64,000 nucleotides of DNA, taken from the NCBI RefSeq assembly GCF_048268305.1, contig NZ_JBLWVT010000010.1, positions 1-64,000 on the forward strand, read 5' to 3'. The notes under the pieces were generated by a model, which saw only the letters and a program-made list of their open reading frames with translations, ran no database searches and was not told the DNA's origin. The stretch's first letter is position 1, and every line of letters starts with the position of its first letter. This DNA is from Pseudodonghicola sp048268305. Its GTDB lineage: Bacteria; Pseudomonadota; Alphaproteobacteria; Rhodobacterales; Rhodobacteraceae. Made by a program: the position numbers and the translations under genes. Below, one piece after another: positions 52,653-62,113 of the stretch.

Positions 52653-53396
52653 CTAGATTTCGTCAAATCCCTGATAAAAGCGGTTCCAGGTCGGCGAAAT
52701 CAGGATTTCGTTGATGCAGGCATGCGCCGGCATCTCCGCCACGAAACGCACGGTGGCCGCCAGATCCTCGACCTGCAGCATCCGCGCCCGGGTCTCGGCC
52801 GAGGGCGGGTTGGGCCGGGTGTCGAGGATATCGGTCGCCACCTCGCCGGGCATGATCACGGTCGAGCGGATGCCATGGGCGCCGCCCTCGTCGTTGATCG
52901 TCTCATTGAGCGCGATCACCGCCCGTTTGGTAGCGCCATAGGCCGCCCCGGTCAGCCGGCCGTTGTACCGCCCCGCCCAGCTTGAGATCAGGATGATCTG
53001 GCCGCCGCCCCGCGCCCGCATCCCCGGCAGCACCGCGTGCACCGGGTAATAGACGCCGTTCAGGTTCACATCGACGACCTTTTGCCAATCCGCCGCACTC
53101 AGGTCGAACAGCGCCCGCCTGGGCACGTTGAGACCGGCGTTCGCCAGCAGCAGATCGACCGCGCCGATCCGCTCTGCCGCCGCGGCCACGGCGGTGGCAT
53201 CGCCGACGTCGAGGGAAAGGGCCTGCGCCCTCCCCCCCTCGGCCTCGATCCGCTCGACCACCGCCTGCAACGGCTCCATCCGGCGGCCGGAGACCACGAC
53301 CTCGGCCCCGGCGCGGGCCAGCTCAACCGCCGCCCCGGCGCCGATGCCCGAGCCGCCGCCGGTGATCCAGACGCGCTTGCCTGTCAGTCTTCCCAT
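52653..53396 (-). CDS. Short-chain dehydrogenase/reductase
   Basis: A 247-residue SDR with the cofactor motif TGGGSGIG (12-19), LANAG and the catalytic YGATK preceded by SSW. The start at 53396 (MGRLTGK) follows AGAAGGGCAG-like sequence; the longer frame reads into the ligase gene. It lies 13 nt after the acyl-CoA ligase and probably oxidises or reduces a hydroxyacyl intermediate of the same pathway. Confidence 0.87.
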   Translation of the reverse strand: MGRLTGKRVWITGGGSGIGAGAAVELARAGAEVVVSGRRMEPLQAVVERIEAEGGRAQALSLDVGDATAVAAAAERIGAVDLLLANAGLNVPRRALFDLSAADWQKVVDVNLNGVYYPVHAVLPGMRARGGGQIILISSWAGRYNGRLTGAAYGATKRAVIALNETINDEGGAHGIRSTVIMPGEVATDILDTRPNPPSAETRARMLQVEDLAATVRFVAEMPAHACINEILISPTWNRFYQGFDEI

Positions 53397-53409
53397 CGCT
53401 CTGCCCTCC

Positions 53410-54978
53410 TCAGGCCGGTTGCGGTTCCCAATAGGGCGCGCGCAATTCGCGCTTGAGGATCTTGCCGATGGTGCTGCGTGGCAGCTCATCGCGAACCTCG
53501 ACGGCCGCGAGGCGCTGGCTCTTGCCCAGAACCTCATTGGCGCGGGCGCGGATATCATCGGCCCCGCGCAGGGCGCCGGGACGCAGCACCACCAGACCCA
53601 GGGGCGTCTCCCCCCATTGCTCCGACGGCACCCCGATCACCGCCGCGTCGACCACATCCGGATCGTCCAGCAGCACCCGCTCAAGATCGTCGGCAAAGAT
53701 GTTCAGCCCGCCGGAGATGATCATGTCCTTCTTGCGGTCGGACAGGATCAAAAAGCCGTCCTCGTCAAACCGCCCCATGTCGCCGGAGCGGAAATAGACC
53801 CGCCCCTGATCGTCGCGCCACAGGTAATCCGAGGTCAGATCGTCCCGCCCGAAATAGCCCACCATCATGGTGGGAGACCGGCCGACGATCTCGCCGACCT
53901 CGCCCGGGGCAACCTCGCGACCCTGATCGTCGATCAGTCGGATATCGCTGCCCGGCGCCGGGCGGCCCACGGTGTGCAGCTTGTCGGGATGGTCATGCGC
54001 CGGCAGCATGGTGACGCCGCCGCCCTCGGTCAGCCCGTAAAGCTCGGTCAAAGTGCCGGGGAAACGGTTCAGCGCATCCAGCTTGACGTCGTGGCGCAGC
54101 GGCGCCGAGGTCGACCATTTCACCCGCAACTCGCTCAGGTCGAAATCGTCGAATTCGGGGATGTCGAGGATCCGCTTGTATTGCACCGGCACCAGCATGG
54201 TGTGGGTGATCCGCTCGGCCTCGGCCAGCTCCAACCAGCGGCGGGCGTCGAACTTGCCCATCAGATGCACGGTGGACCCACCCGCCAGCGTCGGCAGGAA
54301 GGAGACGATTGTGGTGTTGGAATAGAGCGGCGTCGACAGCAGCGTGCGGGCGTCCTGATCGTAGCCGCTGATGGCGATCCGATCCATCTGCGCCGCCCTC
54401 AGCCCGTGGTCGTGCAGGATGCCCTTGGGCGTGCCGGTGGTGCCAGAGGAATAGATCAGGTTGAACCGATCCCCCATCTCGATCGGCACCAGCGGATCAT
54501 CGGTCCCCGCACCGTCCAGCAGGGTGCCATAGCTGACGCAGCCGGGTGCCGCGAAATCCAGCGCGATCACCTTCAACGGCAGCGCCGCAACCGCCTGCGC
54601 CGCCAGATCGCGATAGGTATGGGCCAGGAACAGGAACCGGGCGCCGCAATCGGCCAGCATCCCTTCCAGCGCCGCAGGTGAGGCCATGGTGGAAAGCGGC
54701 GTGACGCAGCCCCCGGCCCGCAGCACCCCCATGAAGACCTCGGCAAACTCCGCCGAATTGGGTGAAAGCACCGCCACCGGCTCGCCCTTCTGCAGGCCAA
54801 GGGCCAAAAGCGCGTTGGCCACCCGGTTCACCCTTGCGTCGAACTGGCCCCAGCTCAGCCGTGTGTCGCCGCAGACCACGGCCTCTTGCCGCGCCTTGTC
54901 GCGCGCCGCGGCGCGCACCATGTCGACGACGGACACATGGGCTTGGCCCTCCTCCGACGGGCGTTCGAATTCGATCAT
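53410..54978 (-). CDS. Acyl-CoA ligase (AMP-binding)
   Basis: A 522-residue adenylate-forming enzyme that should activate a carboxylic acid to its CoA ester. Key motifs: YSSGTTGTPKG near 174, YGLTEGGG, SGDMGRFDEDG, and the C-terminal catalytic Lys in STIGKILKREL near 508. It is in the leftward operon with SDR, hydratase and AtuA-like genes. Substrate unknown; it is the likely entry step of the pathway. Confidence 0.9.
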   Translation of the reverse strand: MIEFERPSEEGQAHVSVVDMVRAAARDKARQEAVVCGDTRLSWGQFDARVNRVANALLALGLQKGEPVAVLSPNSAEFAEVFMGVLRAGGCVTPLSTMASPAALEGMLADCGARFLFLAHTYRDLAAQAVAALPLKVIALDFAAPGCVSYGTLLDGAGTDDPLVPIEMGDRFNLIYSSGTTGTPKGILHDHGLRAAQMDRIAISGYDQDARTLLSTPLYSNTTIVSFLPTLAGGSTVHLMGKFDARRWLELAEAERITHTMLVPVQYKRILDIPEFDDFDLSELRVKWSTSAPLRHDVKLDALNRFPGTLTELYGLTEGGGVTMLPAHDHPDKLHTVGRPAPGSDIRLIDDQGREVAPGEVGEIVGRSPTMMVGYFGRDDLTSDYLWRDDQGRVYFRSGDMGRFDEDGFLILSDRKKDMIISGGLNIFADDLERVLLDDPDVVDAAVIGVPSEQWGETPLGLVVLRPGALRGADDIRARANEVLGKSQRLAAVEVRDELPRSTIGKILKRELRAPYWEPQPA

Positions 54979-55040
54979 GGAAAGCTCCTCCCTGCTCCTC
55001 CGAGCGCGATCCTAGGGCGCGCTGCGCGCGAAACGCAAGA

Positions 55041-55832
55041 TCACTGCGCGGTAAATCGCGTGCCCGGGGCGGGCGGAGCCTCCTTCCCGCCCGCAAAACA
55101 TTGTGCGGTCGCCATCCAGCGGCTGGCCACGGGTCCGGAGACCACCAGGGCGGTGTCGCCGATGTTGCGGGTCTGGGTGACGACTCGGGCGAAATCCACC
55201 GCCGGGCCTTCGATCAGATCGGAGGCCTCCGGATCGCCGAAGTCCCAGATCGCGCCAGAGGGCGCGACCAGTCGCAGGCGCGGCATATGATCCGGCACCT
55301 CGAGCCCCTGCACCCTGTGCGACCAGCCGAAGGTATTGACGCCGAGGATCACGATATTGCCGATCCGATCCTGATCCTCCCGTTCCACCCCCAGCAGATC
55401 GAAGATCTCCTGCCCATGCGCCCAGGTCTCCATCTGCCGCGCGGTGATGGAGGAGCGGGCCGACATGTCGGGGCCCGCCCATTTCAACCGCAGCTTGGGA
55501 TCGACGTCGGCCCAGCGGACGGCCATGTCGCGGAACTGCTCACGCCAGAGGTCATAAAGCGCCCGCCCCCGCTCCGGGATCGCGGCATTTTCCACCGCGC
55601 GCATGCCCTCGGCCATCATCCGGGGAAAGGCGGCGCCAATCCGCGCGGTGAAGCCGTCGGGATCGGTCAGCGACAGATCCGCCGCCCGGTTCCAGAACAG
55701 CAGATGCACGATCACATCGTTCACCGTCCAGCCCTTGAACTGGGTGGGACGGACCCAATCGGCCTCGGGCACATCCTTCAGCACCGCGGCCAAAGCTTCG
55801 CTTTCGGCCAGAAAATCCTGAACCTGCTGCAT
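55041..55832 (-). CDS. TIGR03084-family protein (DinB/maleylpyruvate isomerase-like fold)
   Basis: A 263-residue soluble protein. The N-terminal four-helix DinB-type domain (about 1-150) contains a WTVNDVIVHLLFWNRAADL segment, and the SSITARQMETWAHGQEIFDLLG stretch supplies further His ligands. A C-terminal sterol-carrier-like beta domain follows. The TIGR03084 family is repeatedly found beside acyl-CoA ligases and DUF1446 genes. The stop of the hydratase abuts its start. Function unknown; a metal-dependent isomerase or transferase role is possible. Confidence 0.75.
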   Translation of the reverse strand: MQQVQDFLAESEALAAVLKDVPEADWVRPTQFKGWTVNDVIVHLLFWNRAADLSLTDPDGFTARIGAAFPRMMAEGMRAVENAAIPERGRALYDLWREQFRDMAVRWADVDPKLRLKWAGPDMSARSSITARQMETWAHGQEIFDLLGVEREDQDRIGNIVILGVNTFGWSHRVQGLEVPDHMPRLRLVAPSGAIWDFGDPEASDLIEGPAVDFARVVTQTRNIGDTALVVSGPVASRWMATAQCFAGGKEAPPAPGTRFTAQ

Positions 55833-56648
55833 CTAATCGTCCTCTCCCTGGGCCCAGGCGGGCTTTCTCTTTTCGAAAAACGCGGCGATCCCCTCGCGCC
55901 CCTCCGCCGAGAGCATGCGATCCGCGAAGCTGTCGGCGGCGAAGGTGGCACGCTCTTCCGGCGTCTGTCCCGGCAAAAGCGCAAGCTGCGCCTTGATCGC
56001 GGCGACCGCGCCGGGGGCGGCGGCGGCCAGATCGGCGCGGGTGCGGACCAGCGCCGCCGCGATCCCCGCTTCGCCCTCAACCACCTCGTCGACCAGCCCC
56101 AGCGCCTGCGCCCGGGGCGCATCCATCATCGTGCCTGTCAGCATCAGGCGCCGCGCCACCACCATGCCGAGCCGGGCCACCAGATGCGGCGCGATCTGCG
56201 CCGGGGTCAGACCGATCCGGGTTTCCGACAGGGAGAATCGCGCGCCGGCCTCGGCGATCACCAGATCGCCGGTGGCGGCCAGCCCCAGCCCGCCGGCCAT
56301 GGCGGCGCCCTCGATCACCATCACGGTGAATTGCGGCAACCGCGCCAGGGCGTTGAACATGGCACCGCCCTCAAGACTGGCGCGGCGCACCGCCTCGCGA
56401 TCGGCCTGGCCCTGAAAGGCGGCTTGAAAGGCCTTGAGATCGCCACCGGCCGAGAACACCCCACCGCGGCCGCGAAAGACCACGCCCCGGATATCACGCC
56501 GGTCGGCCAGATGGCCGGCCAGCGCCAAAAGCTCGGCCGTGCGGGCGGCGGTCAGCGGGTTGCGCCGGGCCGGATCGTTGAACCAGACGGTGAGCCAGCG
56601 ATCGGCCAGCTCCAGATCCAGCGTGTCGAATGCGGGCAGCTCCATCAT
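55833..56648 (-). CDS. Enoyl-CoA hydratase/isomerase family protein
   Basis: A crotonase-fold protein of about 271 residues. The oxyanion segments are GGVFSAGGDLKAF and IEGAAMAGGLGLAATGDLV. A GAGGGGGAGGGG run sits directly before tandem ATGs at 56648 and 56645. A start at 56669 would overlap the upstream gene and is an alternative. The catalytic Glu region reads FSLSETRIGL, with an acid two positions from the usual site. It sits between the AtuA-like gene and the TIGR03084 gene. Confidence 0.85.
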   Translation of the reverse strand: MMELPAFDTLDLELADRWLTVWFNDPARRNPLTAARTAELLALAGHLADRRDIRGVVFRGRGGVFSAGGDLKAFQAAFQGQADREAVRRASLEGGAMFNALARLPQFTVMVIEGAAMAGGLGLAATGDLVIAEAGARFSLSETRIGLTPAQIAPHLVARLGMVVARRLMLTGTMMDAPRAQALGLVDEVVEGEAGIAAALVRTRADLAAAAPGAVAAIKAQLALLPGQTPEERATFAADSFADRMLSAEGREGIAAFFEKRKPAWAQGEDD

Positions 56649-56658
56649 CCCCTCCCCC

Positions 56659-58434
56659 TCAAGCGACATCGTTGACGATCAGCCCCGCCGGCAGGCGCAC
56701 CGGCGTGGCCAGCAGCTTTTGGGCGAAGCCCTTGCCCTGCGCGTCGTTGCGCAGGCTGGCGATGCCACCACCGCCAAGCGCATTGTGCATCAGGATGTTC
56801 ATCGCCCCGGTGCCGGGCAGGAAGAACCGGTCGATCCGCCCCCGGTTTTCCGCCGCGAAGACCTCGGCCACCCGCTCCGGCGTCAGCGCCGCCCAGATCC
56901 AGGGCAGATAGGCCGGATGGCGGGCGATCACCCCGATGTTGGAGGCATCGCCCTTGTCGCCAGATCGCGCCCAGGCCAGCTCAAGCAACGGTCGCGTGAT
57001 CATCTGTTGATCCATCGGATCGGGTACTGCAGGCTCAGGCATCACCGGCAAGACGTCAGGGATCACCGGCGGACGCGCCGGGGTGAAGGGCACCGGCGCC
57101 CCCTCCAGCGTCACCTGAATACCCAAGTCTGCAGCATCGACGAGGAAGGAGAACAGCGCCACCACCGGCGAGGGTTTCGGCCGCCCCGCCCCGGTGAAGA
57201 AATGCAGCCCCGGCGGCGTCGCCAGACCCATCCCCACCGCCTCGCGCAGGAAGAGACCCACGGCGCGCGGATCGTCATGGCGCACGGCCAGCTTCAGCGC
57301 GATCTCCTGATACTCCCCCTCGCCCGACCGGCCGCCGAAGGTCTCGACCAGCGTCTCGCGGAAATCGGCTGCGCCCATCTTGCCAAGCATGCCGCCGACC
57401 CGCTCCAGCACCGCACCCGCATAGGCGCGCGCCTTCGCCTCGGCCTCCATCCCGTTGAAGAACAACACATGCCCGCCGCGCCAACCATCCTGCCAGGTGA
57501 CCGAGACCTTGAGCCGCCCGCTGGGTGCCCGCCCCTTGGCGCCGGTGACGCGCACCCGATCCGGCGCGTCCTGCACCAGCTCCACACCGGAGAAATCGCA
57601 GGTGACATCGGGCAGCAGATAGGCGCGCGGATCGCCGATTTCATAAAGCATCTGCTCCCCCACCGTCGCGGGGGTAACAAGGCCGGTAGTGCCCACGGGC
57701 TTGGTCAGGGTGAAACTGCCGTCGCGCGTCATCTCCACCACCGGATAGCCGATCCGGGCGATATCGCCGGCCTGCCGCCAGTCGGTGAAATTGCCGCCGC
57801 TCGCCTGCGGGCCGCATTCGATCAGATGCCCGGCAAGCGATCCGGCCGCCAGCAGGTCGACCTCCTCCGGCCCCCAGCCGAACCAGGCCATTGCCGCTGC
57901 CAGCGTCAGCGCGCTGTCGGCGCAGCGCCCGGTGATGACGATATCCGCCCCCGCCCGCAGCGCCGCCGCCACCGGCCCGGCACCCAGATAGGCATTGGCC
58001 GAAACGATCCTGTCCGCTGCCGGCATCGGCGCGCCGCTGAACATCTCGGGACAGCCGGCATATTCGCCGATCCGCGGCAGCAGATCGTCGCCCTCGACCA
58101 CCGCGACCTTCAGCGCCAGCCCGGCCTTGGCAATCTCGGCCCTGAGCGCGGCGGCGCAGGCCATCGGGTTCACCCCGCCGGCGTTCGACAGGATCTTCAC
58201 CCCGGCCTCGGCGATCCGCCCCAGGTTGGGCGCCATCGCCTGGGTGACGAAATCGGTGGCATAGCCAAGCGCCGCGTCCTTCTGCCGGGCGCGTGCCAGG
58301 ATCGACATGGTGATTTCGGCCAGATAGTCATAGACCAGCGCGTCGAGCCCCGGCACCCCCAGCAATTGCGCGGTGGCCTGCGGGCTCTCCCCCCAAAACC
58401 CGCAGGCCCCGCCGATCCGCAGGACATCCTCCAT
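56659..58434 (-). CDS. DUF1446 protein (AtuA-like, acyclic terpene utilisation)
   Basis: A 591-residue protein. The long N-terminal region (about 1-450) is the DUF1446 module, with GGACGFWGE, SNAGGVNP and ITGRCADSALTLAAA. A small C-terminal AtuA-associated domain (about 480-591) carries ARSGDKGDASNIGVIAR. In Pseudomonas AtuA belongs to the citronellol/geraniol pathway, yet no biotin-dependent carboxylase is visible here, so another branched substrate is likely. It heads the leftward catabolic operon, divergent from a TetR gene with a 26-bp operator-like palindrome. Confidence 0.83.
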   Translation of the reverse strand: MEDVLRIGGACGFWGESPQATAQLLGVPGLDALVYDYLAEITMSILARARQKDAALGYATDFVTQAMAPNLGRIAEAGVKILSNAGGVNPMACAAALRAEIAKAGLALKVAVVEGDDLLPRIGEYAGCPEMFSGAPMPAADRIVSANAYLGAGPVAAALRAGADIVITGRCADSALTLAAAMAWFGWGPEEVDLLAAGSLAGHLIECGPQASGGNFTDWRQAGDIARIGYPVVEMTRDGSFTLTKPVGTTGLVTPATVGEQMLYEIGDPRAYLLPDVTCDFSGVELVQDAPDRVRVTGAKGRAPSGRLKVSVTWQDGWRGGHVLFFNGMEAEAKARAYAGAVLERVGGMLGKMGAADFRETLVETFGGRSGEGEYQEIALKLAVRHDDPRAVGLFLREAVGMGLATPPGLHFFTGAGRPKPSPVVALFSFLVDAADLGIQVTLEGAPVPFTPARPPVIPDVLPVMPEPAVPDPMDQQMITRPLLELAWARSGDKGDASNIGVIARHPAYLPWIWAALTPERVAEVFAAENRGRIDRFFLPGTGAMNILMHNALGGGGIASLRNDAQGKGFAQKLLATPVRLPAGLIVNDVA

Positions 58435-58488
58435 CAGCCTCTCCTCCCCGTGGTGGCCGTCCCGCGGCCTCTCCTCCCAATTCGGACT

Positions 58489-58514
58489 TTACAGACCGAA
58501 CGTTCTGTTTGTAA
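58489..58514. promoter_or_regulatory. 26-bp palindromic operator (TTACAG...TGTAA, GAACGTTC core)
   Basis: Outer arms TTACA/TGTAA and the centre GAACGTTC make a palindrome with only two mismatched pairs. It lies 52 bp before the TetR start and 54 bp before the AtuA-like start, between divergent genes. The adjacent TetR protein is the expected ligand. This is the clearest operator in the window. Confidence 0.72.
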
Positions 58515-58566
58515 GTGAGTCCAGACGGCCCGGTCAACCGGGGATTTGCGCGAAGGGAAACCGCCG

Positions 58567-59187
58567 ATGCCGGCCCAGGAGAAAGACAGCCCCAACCGGC
58601 AGGACCAGCGGTCTGAGGCGACGCGCAAGCGCATCTGCAAGGCGACGATCGCCTGCCTGGATCGCCATGGCTATGCCGAGACCAGCTTTGCCCGGGTACA
58701 GGAACAGGCCGGCCTGTCGCGCGGCGCCATCACCCACCATTTCCCCAGCAAGGAATCGCTGGTCGCCGCCACCGCGATGGAGCTTTTGGCCAATGCGCTG
58801 GAGCCGGTGGAACAGCGCCGGACCCAGGCCGCGCCGACGCCGGTGCGCGACCTGATCCTGCAGGCCTGGGACCGGGTGGTGAACTCCTCCGGCGGGCGGG
58901 CGATGGTGGAAATCCTAGTGGCTTGTCGCAGCGACCGCGCCCTGCATGCCCAGCTGGAGGACCAGCTGCACGACTGGGACCGACAGAGCCGCGCCTCGAT
59001 CACCCGCAATTACATCGGCGAGGATGCCGAGGACGCCGAACTTCTGTGGTCGATCACCCGCAACTTCCTGCGCGGGCTGATCCTGCACGAACAGTTCACC
59101 GGCGATCCCGCCTATCTGGCGCGGATGGTCGACCGCTTCGCCCGGATGATGGAGGCCGAGCTGCACCCCCTGCCCCCGGACAAATGA
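58567..59187 (+). CDS. TetR-family transcriptional regulator
   Basis: A 206-residue regulator with a helix-turn-helix at about 20-65 (RICKATIACLDRHGYAETSF, QEQAGLSRGAITHHFPSK). The ATG at 58567 is preferred to an upstream TTG. It shares a short divergent region with the AtuA-led operon and precedes an acyl-CoA dehydrogenase in the same direction by 31 nt. It probably represses both until an acyl-CoA intermediate accumulates. Confidence 0.88.
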   Translation: MPAQEKDSPNRQDQRSEATRKRICKATIACLDRHGYAETSFARVQEQAGLSRGAITHHFPSKESLVAATAMELLANALEPVEQRRTQAAPTPVRDLILQAWDRVVNSSGGRAMVEILVACRSDRALHAQLEDQLHDWDRQSRASITRNYIGEDAEDAELLWSITRNFLRGLILHEQFTGDPAYLARMVDRFARMMEAELHPLPPDK

Positions 59188-59218
59188 CTTCACCCCGCGA
59201 GATGGAGGAGATCGCGAC

Positions 59219-60376
59219 GTGACCCTGAATTCCCCTTTCATGACCCCGGAACGCGCCGAGTTCCGCGCCAATCTGGAGCGGTTCTTCGCCGCCGAAGTCC
59301 GCCCCAATGTCGAGGCCTGGGAGGCGGACCGCCATGTGCCCCACGACATCCACGAAAAGCTGGGTGCGCTTGGCGTCTTCGGCTTCGGCGTGCCCGAGGA
59401 ATATGGCGGGCTCGGCTTCGACGACCCTTTCCTGCGCTGCGATTATGGCGAGATTTCCTCGGGCTGCGGCGCCTCGGGCTTCGCGGCGGCGGTGGGCGGC
59501 CGGGTGATCTCGGTCGGGCCGATGGTGCGGTTTGCCCCCGAGGCCTTCAAGCGCGAGGTTCTGCCCGAGATCGTTGCCGGCCGCATCGGCTCGGCGCTGG
59601 CGATCACCGAACCGGGCGGCGGGTCGGATGTGGCCAACCTGCAGACCCGGGCGGAGCGGCGCGGCAAGGGCTGGGTGTTGAACGGCTGCAAGACCTTCAT
59701 CACCGGCGGGATGGAGGCCGACTGGTTCGTCGTCGGCGCCCGCACCGGTGGCCCGGGGCTTGCCGGTATCTCGTTGTTTCTGGTGCCGGCGGATGCGCCC
59801 GGCTTCACCCGCGCCTCGATCGGCGACAAGATGGGCTGGCATTGCTCGGATCAGGCGACGCTCTATTTCGATGATTGCGAATTGCCGGCCGAGGCGCTGA
59901 TCGGCCCGGAAAACAAGGGCTTCATCGCCATCATGGGCAATTTCAACTATGAACGGCTGGGGATGACGGCGGGTTGCCTCGGCATGATGCGGCTTTGCTT
60001 CACCTCCGCGCTCGATTGGGCGCGGGAGCGGCGGACCTTCGGCAAGCGGCTGATCGAGCATCAGGTGATCGCCCATAAGTTCGCCGAAATCTCTGCCCGG
60101 GTCGACCTGACCGAGGCCTATCTGGAACGCATCTGCTGGAGCATGACGCAGGGGGATATGCCGGTGGCCGAGATCTGCAAGGCCAAGGTGCAGGCCACCA
60201 AGGCGCTGGAATTCGTGGCCTCCGAGGCGATGCAGATCTTCGGCGGGGCGGCCTATCTGCGCGGCAACCCGGTGGAACGGGTCTGGCGCGAGATCAAGGT
60301 GATGGCGATCGGCGGCGGGTCTGAGGAGATCCTGCGCGATCTGGCGGTGCGGCAGATGGGGTTGCTGGAGGCCTGA
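59219..60376 (+). CDS. Acyl-CoA dehydrogenase
   Basis: A 385-residue flavoprotein with ITEPGGGSDVANL (about 126-138) and a GWVLNGCKTFITGG strand. FNYERLGM near 242-249 offers the isovaleryl-type catalytic Glu, and the C-terminus reads GGGSEEILRDL. GTG start at 59219 behind GGAGGAG. It is co-directional with the TetR gene and probably performs the first dehydrogenation of the ligase product of the divergent operon. Confidence 0.88.
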   Translation: MTLNSPFMTPERAEFRANLERFFAAEVRPNVEAWEADRHVPHDIHEKLGALGVFGFGVPEEYGGLGFDDPFLRCDYGEISSGCGASGFAAAVGGRVISVGPMVRFAPEAFKREVLPEIVAGRIGSALAITEPGGGSDVANLQTRAERRGKGWVLNGCKTFITGGMEADWFVVGARTGGPGLAGISLFLVPADAPGFTRASIGDKMGWHCSDQATLYFDDCELPAEALIGPENKGFIAIMGNFNYERLGMTAGCLGMMRLCFTSALDWARERRTFGKRLIEHQVIAHKFAEISARVDLTEAYLERICWSMTQGDMPVAEICKAKVQATKALEFVASEAMQIFGGAAYLRGNPVERVWREIKVMAIGGGSEEILRDLAVRQMGLLEA

Positions 60377-60381
60377 GCGCC

Positions 60382-60405
60382 GGGGCGGCGGGTCACCCCC
60401 GCCCC
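60382..60405. terminator. Hairpin after acyl-CoA dehydrogenase
   Basis: GGGGCGG (60382-60388) pairs with CCGCCCC (60399-60405), and GGG/CCC continue the stem around a TCA loop with a bulged C. It lies between convergent genes and probably ends both transcripts. No T-run follows. Confidence 0.5.
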
Positions 60406-60416
60406 CGAAGGGCCCC

Positions 60417-60824
60417 CTAGCCCGGGCGGCAGTCCAGCTGTTGCACCCGTTCCAGATGGTCGTCCCAATCCGCGCGGCTCTCGCAGAAGATATGCGCGTT
60501 CGGCCGGATGCTCACACTGCTGTCGAGCGATCCGGCGGGCACCATCATGCCAGCGCCATTGTCCCGAACCCCTGGCAGAGCGGAGCCGCATTCCATGCAG
60601 AAGCTCTTTTCAAATCGTGTCCCGGCGACCTTGAAGGTCTTGATCCGGTCCTCCCCCGACAGCCAGGTGAGGGTTGCCGTGGAGGAGAACAGATTGGCCG
60701 CATGGGCCGATCCGGTGGCCTTGCGACACCTCGAGCAGTGACACAGGAAGAACTTCTCGAAGTCACCCGAAATCTGAAACTCGACCGCGCCGCACAGGCA
60801 GCTCCCCGTCGTCAAATCTGTCAT
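60417..60824 (-). CDS. GFA-family zinc protein (glutathione-dependent formaldehyde-activating-like)
   Basis: A 135-residue single-domain protein of the Mss4-like fold. Zinc-ligand cysteines are visible in SCLCGAVEF, CHCSRCR and FCMECGSALP. ATG at 60824 gives MTDLTTG; the longer frame to 60869 is less likely. It converges on the acyl-CoA dehydrogenase. The family is often named for formaldehyde-glutathione chemistry, but most members have no demonstrated activity. Confidence 0.82.
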   Translation of the reverse strand: MTDLTTGSCLCGAVEFQISGDFEKFFLCHCSRCRKATGSAHAANLFSSTATLTWLSGEDRIKTFKVAGTRFEKSFCMECGSALPGVRDNGAGMMVPAGSLDSSVSIRPNAHIFCESRADWDDHLERVQQLDCRPG

Positions 60825-60988
60825 GAGCCAGCCCTTCCTTTCCGCAATGCAAAACTGAATGCCGCGCAAGCGTCGGGACTGAATAGGATCTCACGCCCGT
60901 TTCGGCAATCGAAGAACATGCCGACCCCGCGCTCCCTGGCGCGACGGGGGCAAGGCGCCACCTGCCCGCCCCCAAAGATGAGCCAAGA

Positions 60989-62110
60989 TCAGTTCGCCAG
61001 CACCTTGCGGAACCGCGCGATCACCACGACCAGGAACACCACCCCCATCCCCGCCATTGCCGCCATGCTGCCCGCCACCAGGGAAAATCCACTGCCGCGA
61101 TAAAGCACCGACTGCGCGAATTCCACGTAATGCGGTGAGGGGCTGATGATCTTCATCGTCAATCTCAGCCAGGCGGGCATCGATTCCATCGGGGTGATGC
61201 CGCCCGACAGCAGGAACATCACGATGATCACCGGGATCACCAGCAGGCCGAACTGGCCCATGTTCTGGGTGAAGCTTGCCAGCAACAGACCCAGGCTGCC
61301 CACCGAGATGACATAGATCGCCGCGCCGCAGACATAGAGCAGCGGCGAGCCCGCCACCGGCACCCCCATGCCCCATTGCACCACGAAGAACAGGCTCGCC
61401 ACCGAGGAGGCGAGAATGACGATGCCGGTTGCGAGGATCTTGGAAAACACGATCTCATGCGGGCGCACCGGCATCACCAGCACATGTTCGATGGTGCCAT
61501 GCTCGCGCTCCCGGATCAGCGAGGAGCCGGCAAGGATCAGCGTCAGGATGGTGACCGAGTTCATCAACTGCATCACCGAGGTGAACCATTTCGAGGTGAG
61601 GTTCGGATTGAAGCGGTTGCGCATCACCACATCGACCAGCGACGCGCTGGTCGCCGACGGATAGAAGAACTTGGTGATCTCATCGGCCAGGAGCTGCTGC
61701 ATATAGGCCGCCCCATTGCCCGCCTGGGCCACCGCCGTGGCGTCGATCAGCAGCATCAGCGACACGTCCTTGCCTGAGCGCAGGTCGTATTCGAACTTCG
61801 GCGGGATCGAGACCACCAGCACATAGTCGCCATTGGTCTGCGCCTCGGCCGCGCGTTGCGGGGTGATCACGGCCGGGCTGGTGAACAACGGCGGCCGGAT
61901 CGCCTCGATCAGCCGGCGCGACAGCGGGCTGTGATCCTCGTCCACCACCGCGACGGAAAGATCCCTGATCTCGGTCGAACCGGCATCCGACACCATCCAG
62001 GTCGCCACGGTGAAGACATAGAAGATCAGCACCAGCATGATCTTGTCGCCGCGGATCGCGCGCAGCTCCTTCACCGTCAGGCGCATCGTATTGAGGAAGG
62101 ATTGCAGCAT
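60989..62110 (-). CDS. ABC-2 exporter permease (YhhJ/YbhR-like)
   Basis: A 373-residue permease with one N-terminal helix, a large periplasmic domain (about 55-170) and five C-terminal helices. The EREHGTIEHVLVMPVRPHEI segment is characteristic. It starts 3 nt after the stop of the RbbA-like gene, so the two are one operon. Confidence 0.9.
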   Translation of the reverse strand: MLQSFLNTMRLTVKELRAIRGDKIMLVLIFYVFTVATWMVSDAGSTEIRDLSVAVVDEDHSPLSRRLIEAIRPPLFTSPAVITPQRAAEAQTNGDYVLVVSIPPKFEYDLRSGKDVSLMLLIDATAVAQAGNGAAYMQQLLADEITKFFYPSATSASLVDVVMRNRFNPNLTSKWFTSVMQLMNSVTILTLILAGSSLIREREHGTIEHVLVMPVRPHEIVFSKILATGIVILASSVASLFFVVQWGMGVPVAGSPLLYVCGAAIYVISVGSLGLLLASFTQNMGQFGLLVIPVIIVMFLLSGGITPMESMPAWLRLTMKIISPSPHYVEFAQSVLYRGSGFSLVAGSMAAMAGMGVVFLVVVIARFRKVLAN

Positions 62111-62113
62111 CGT

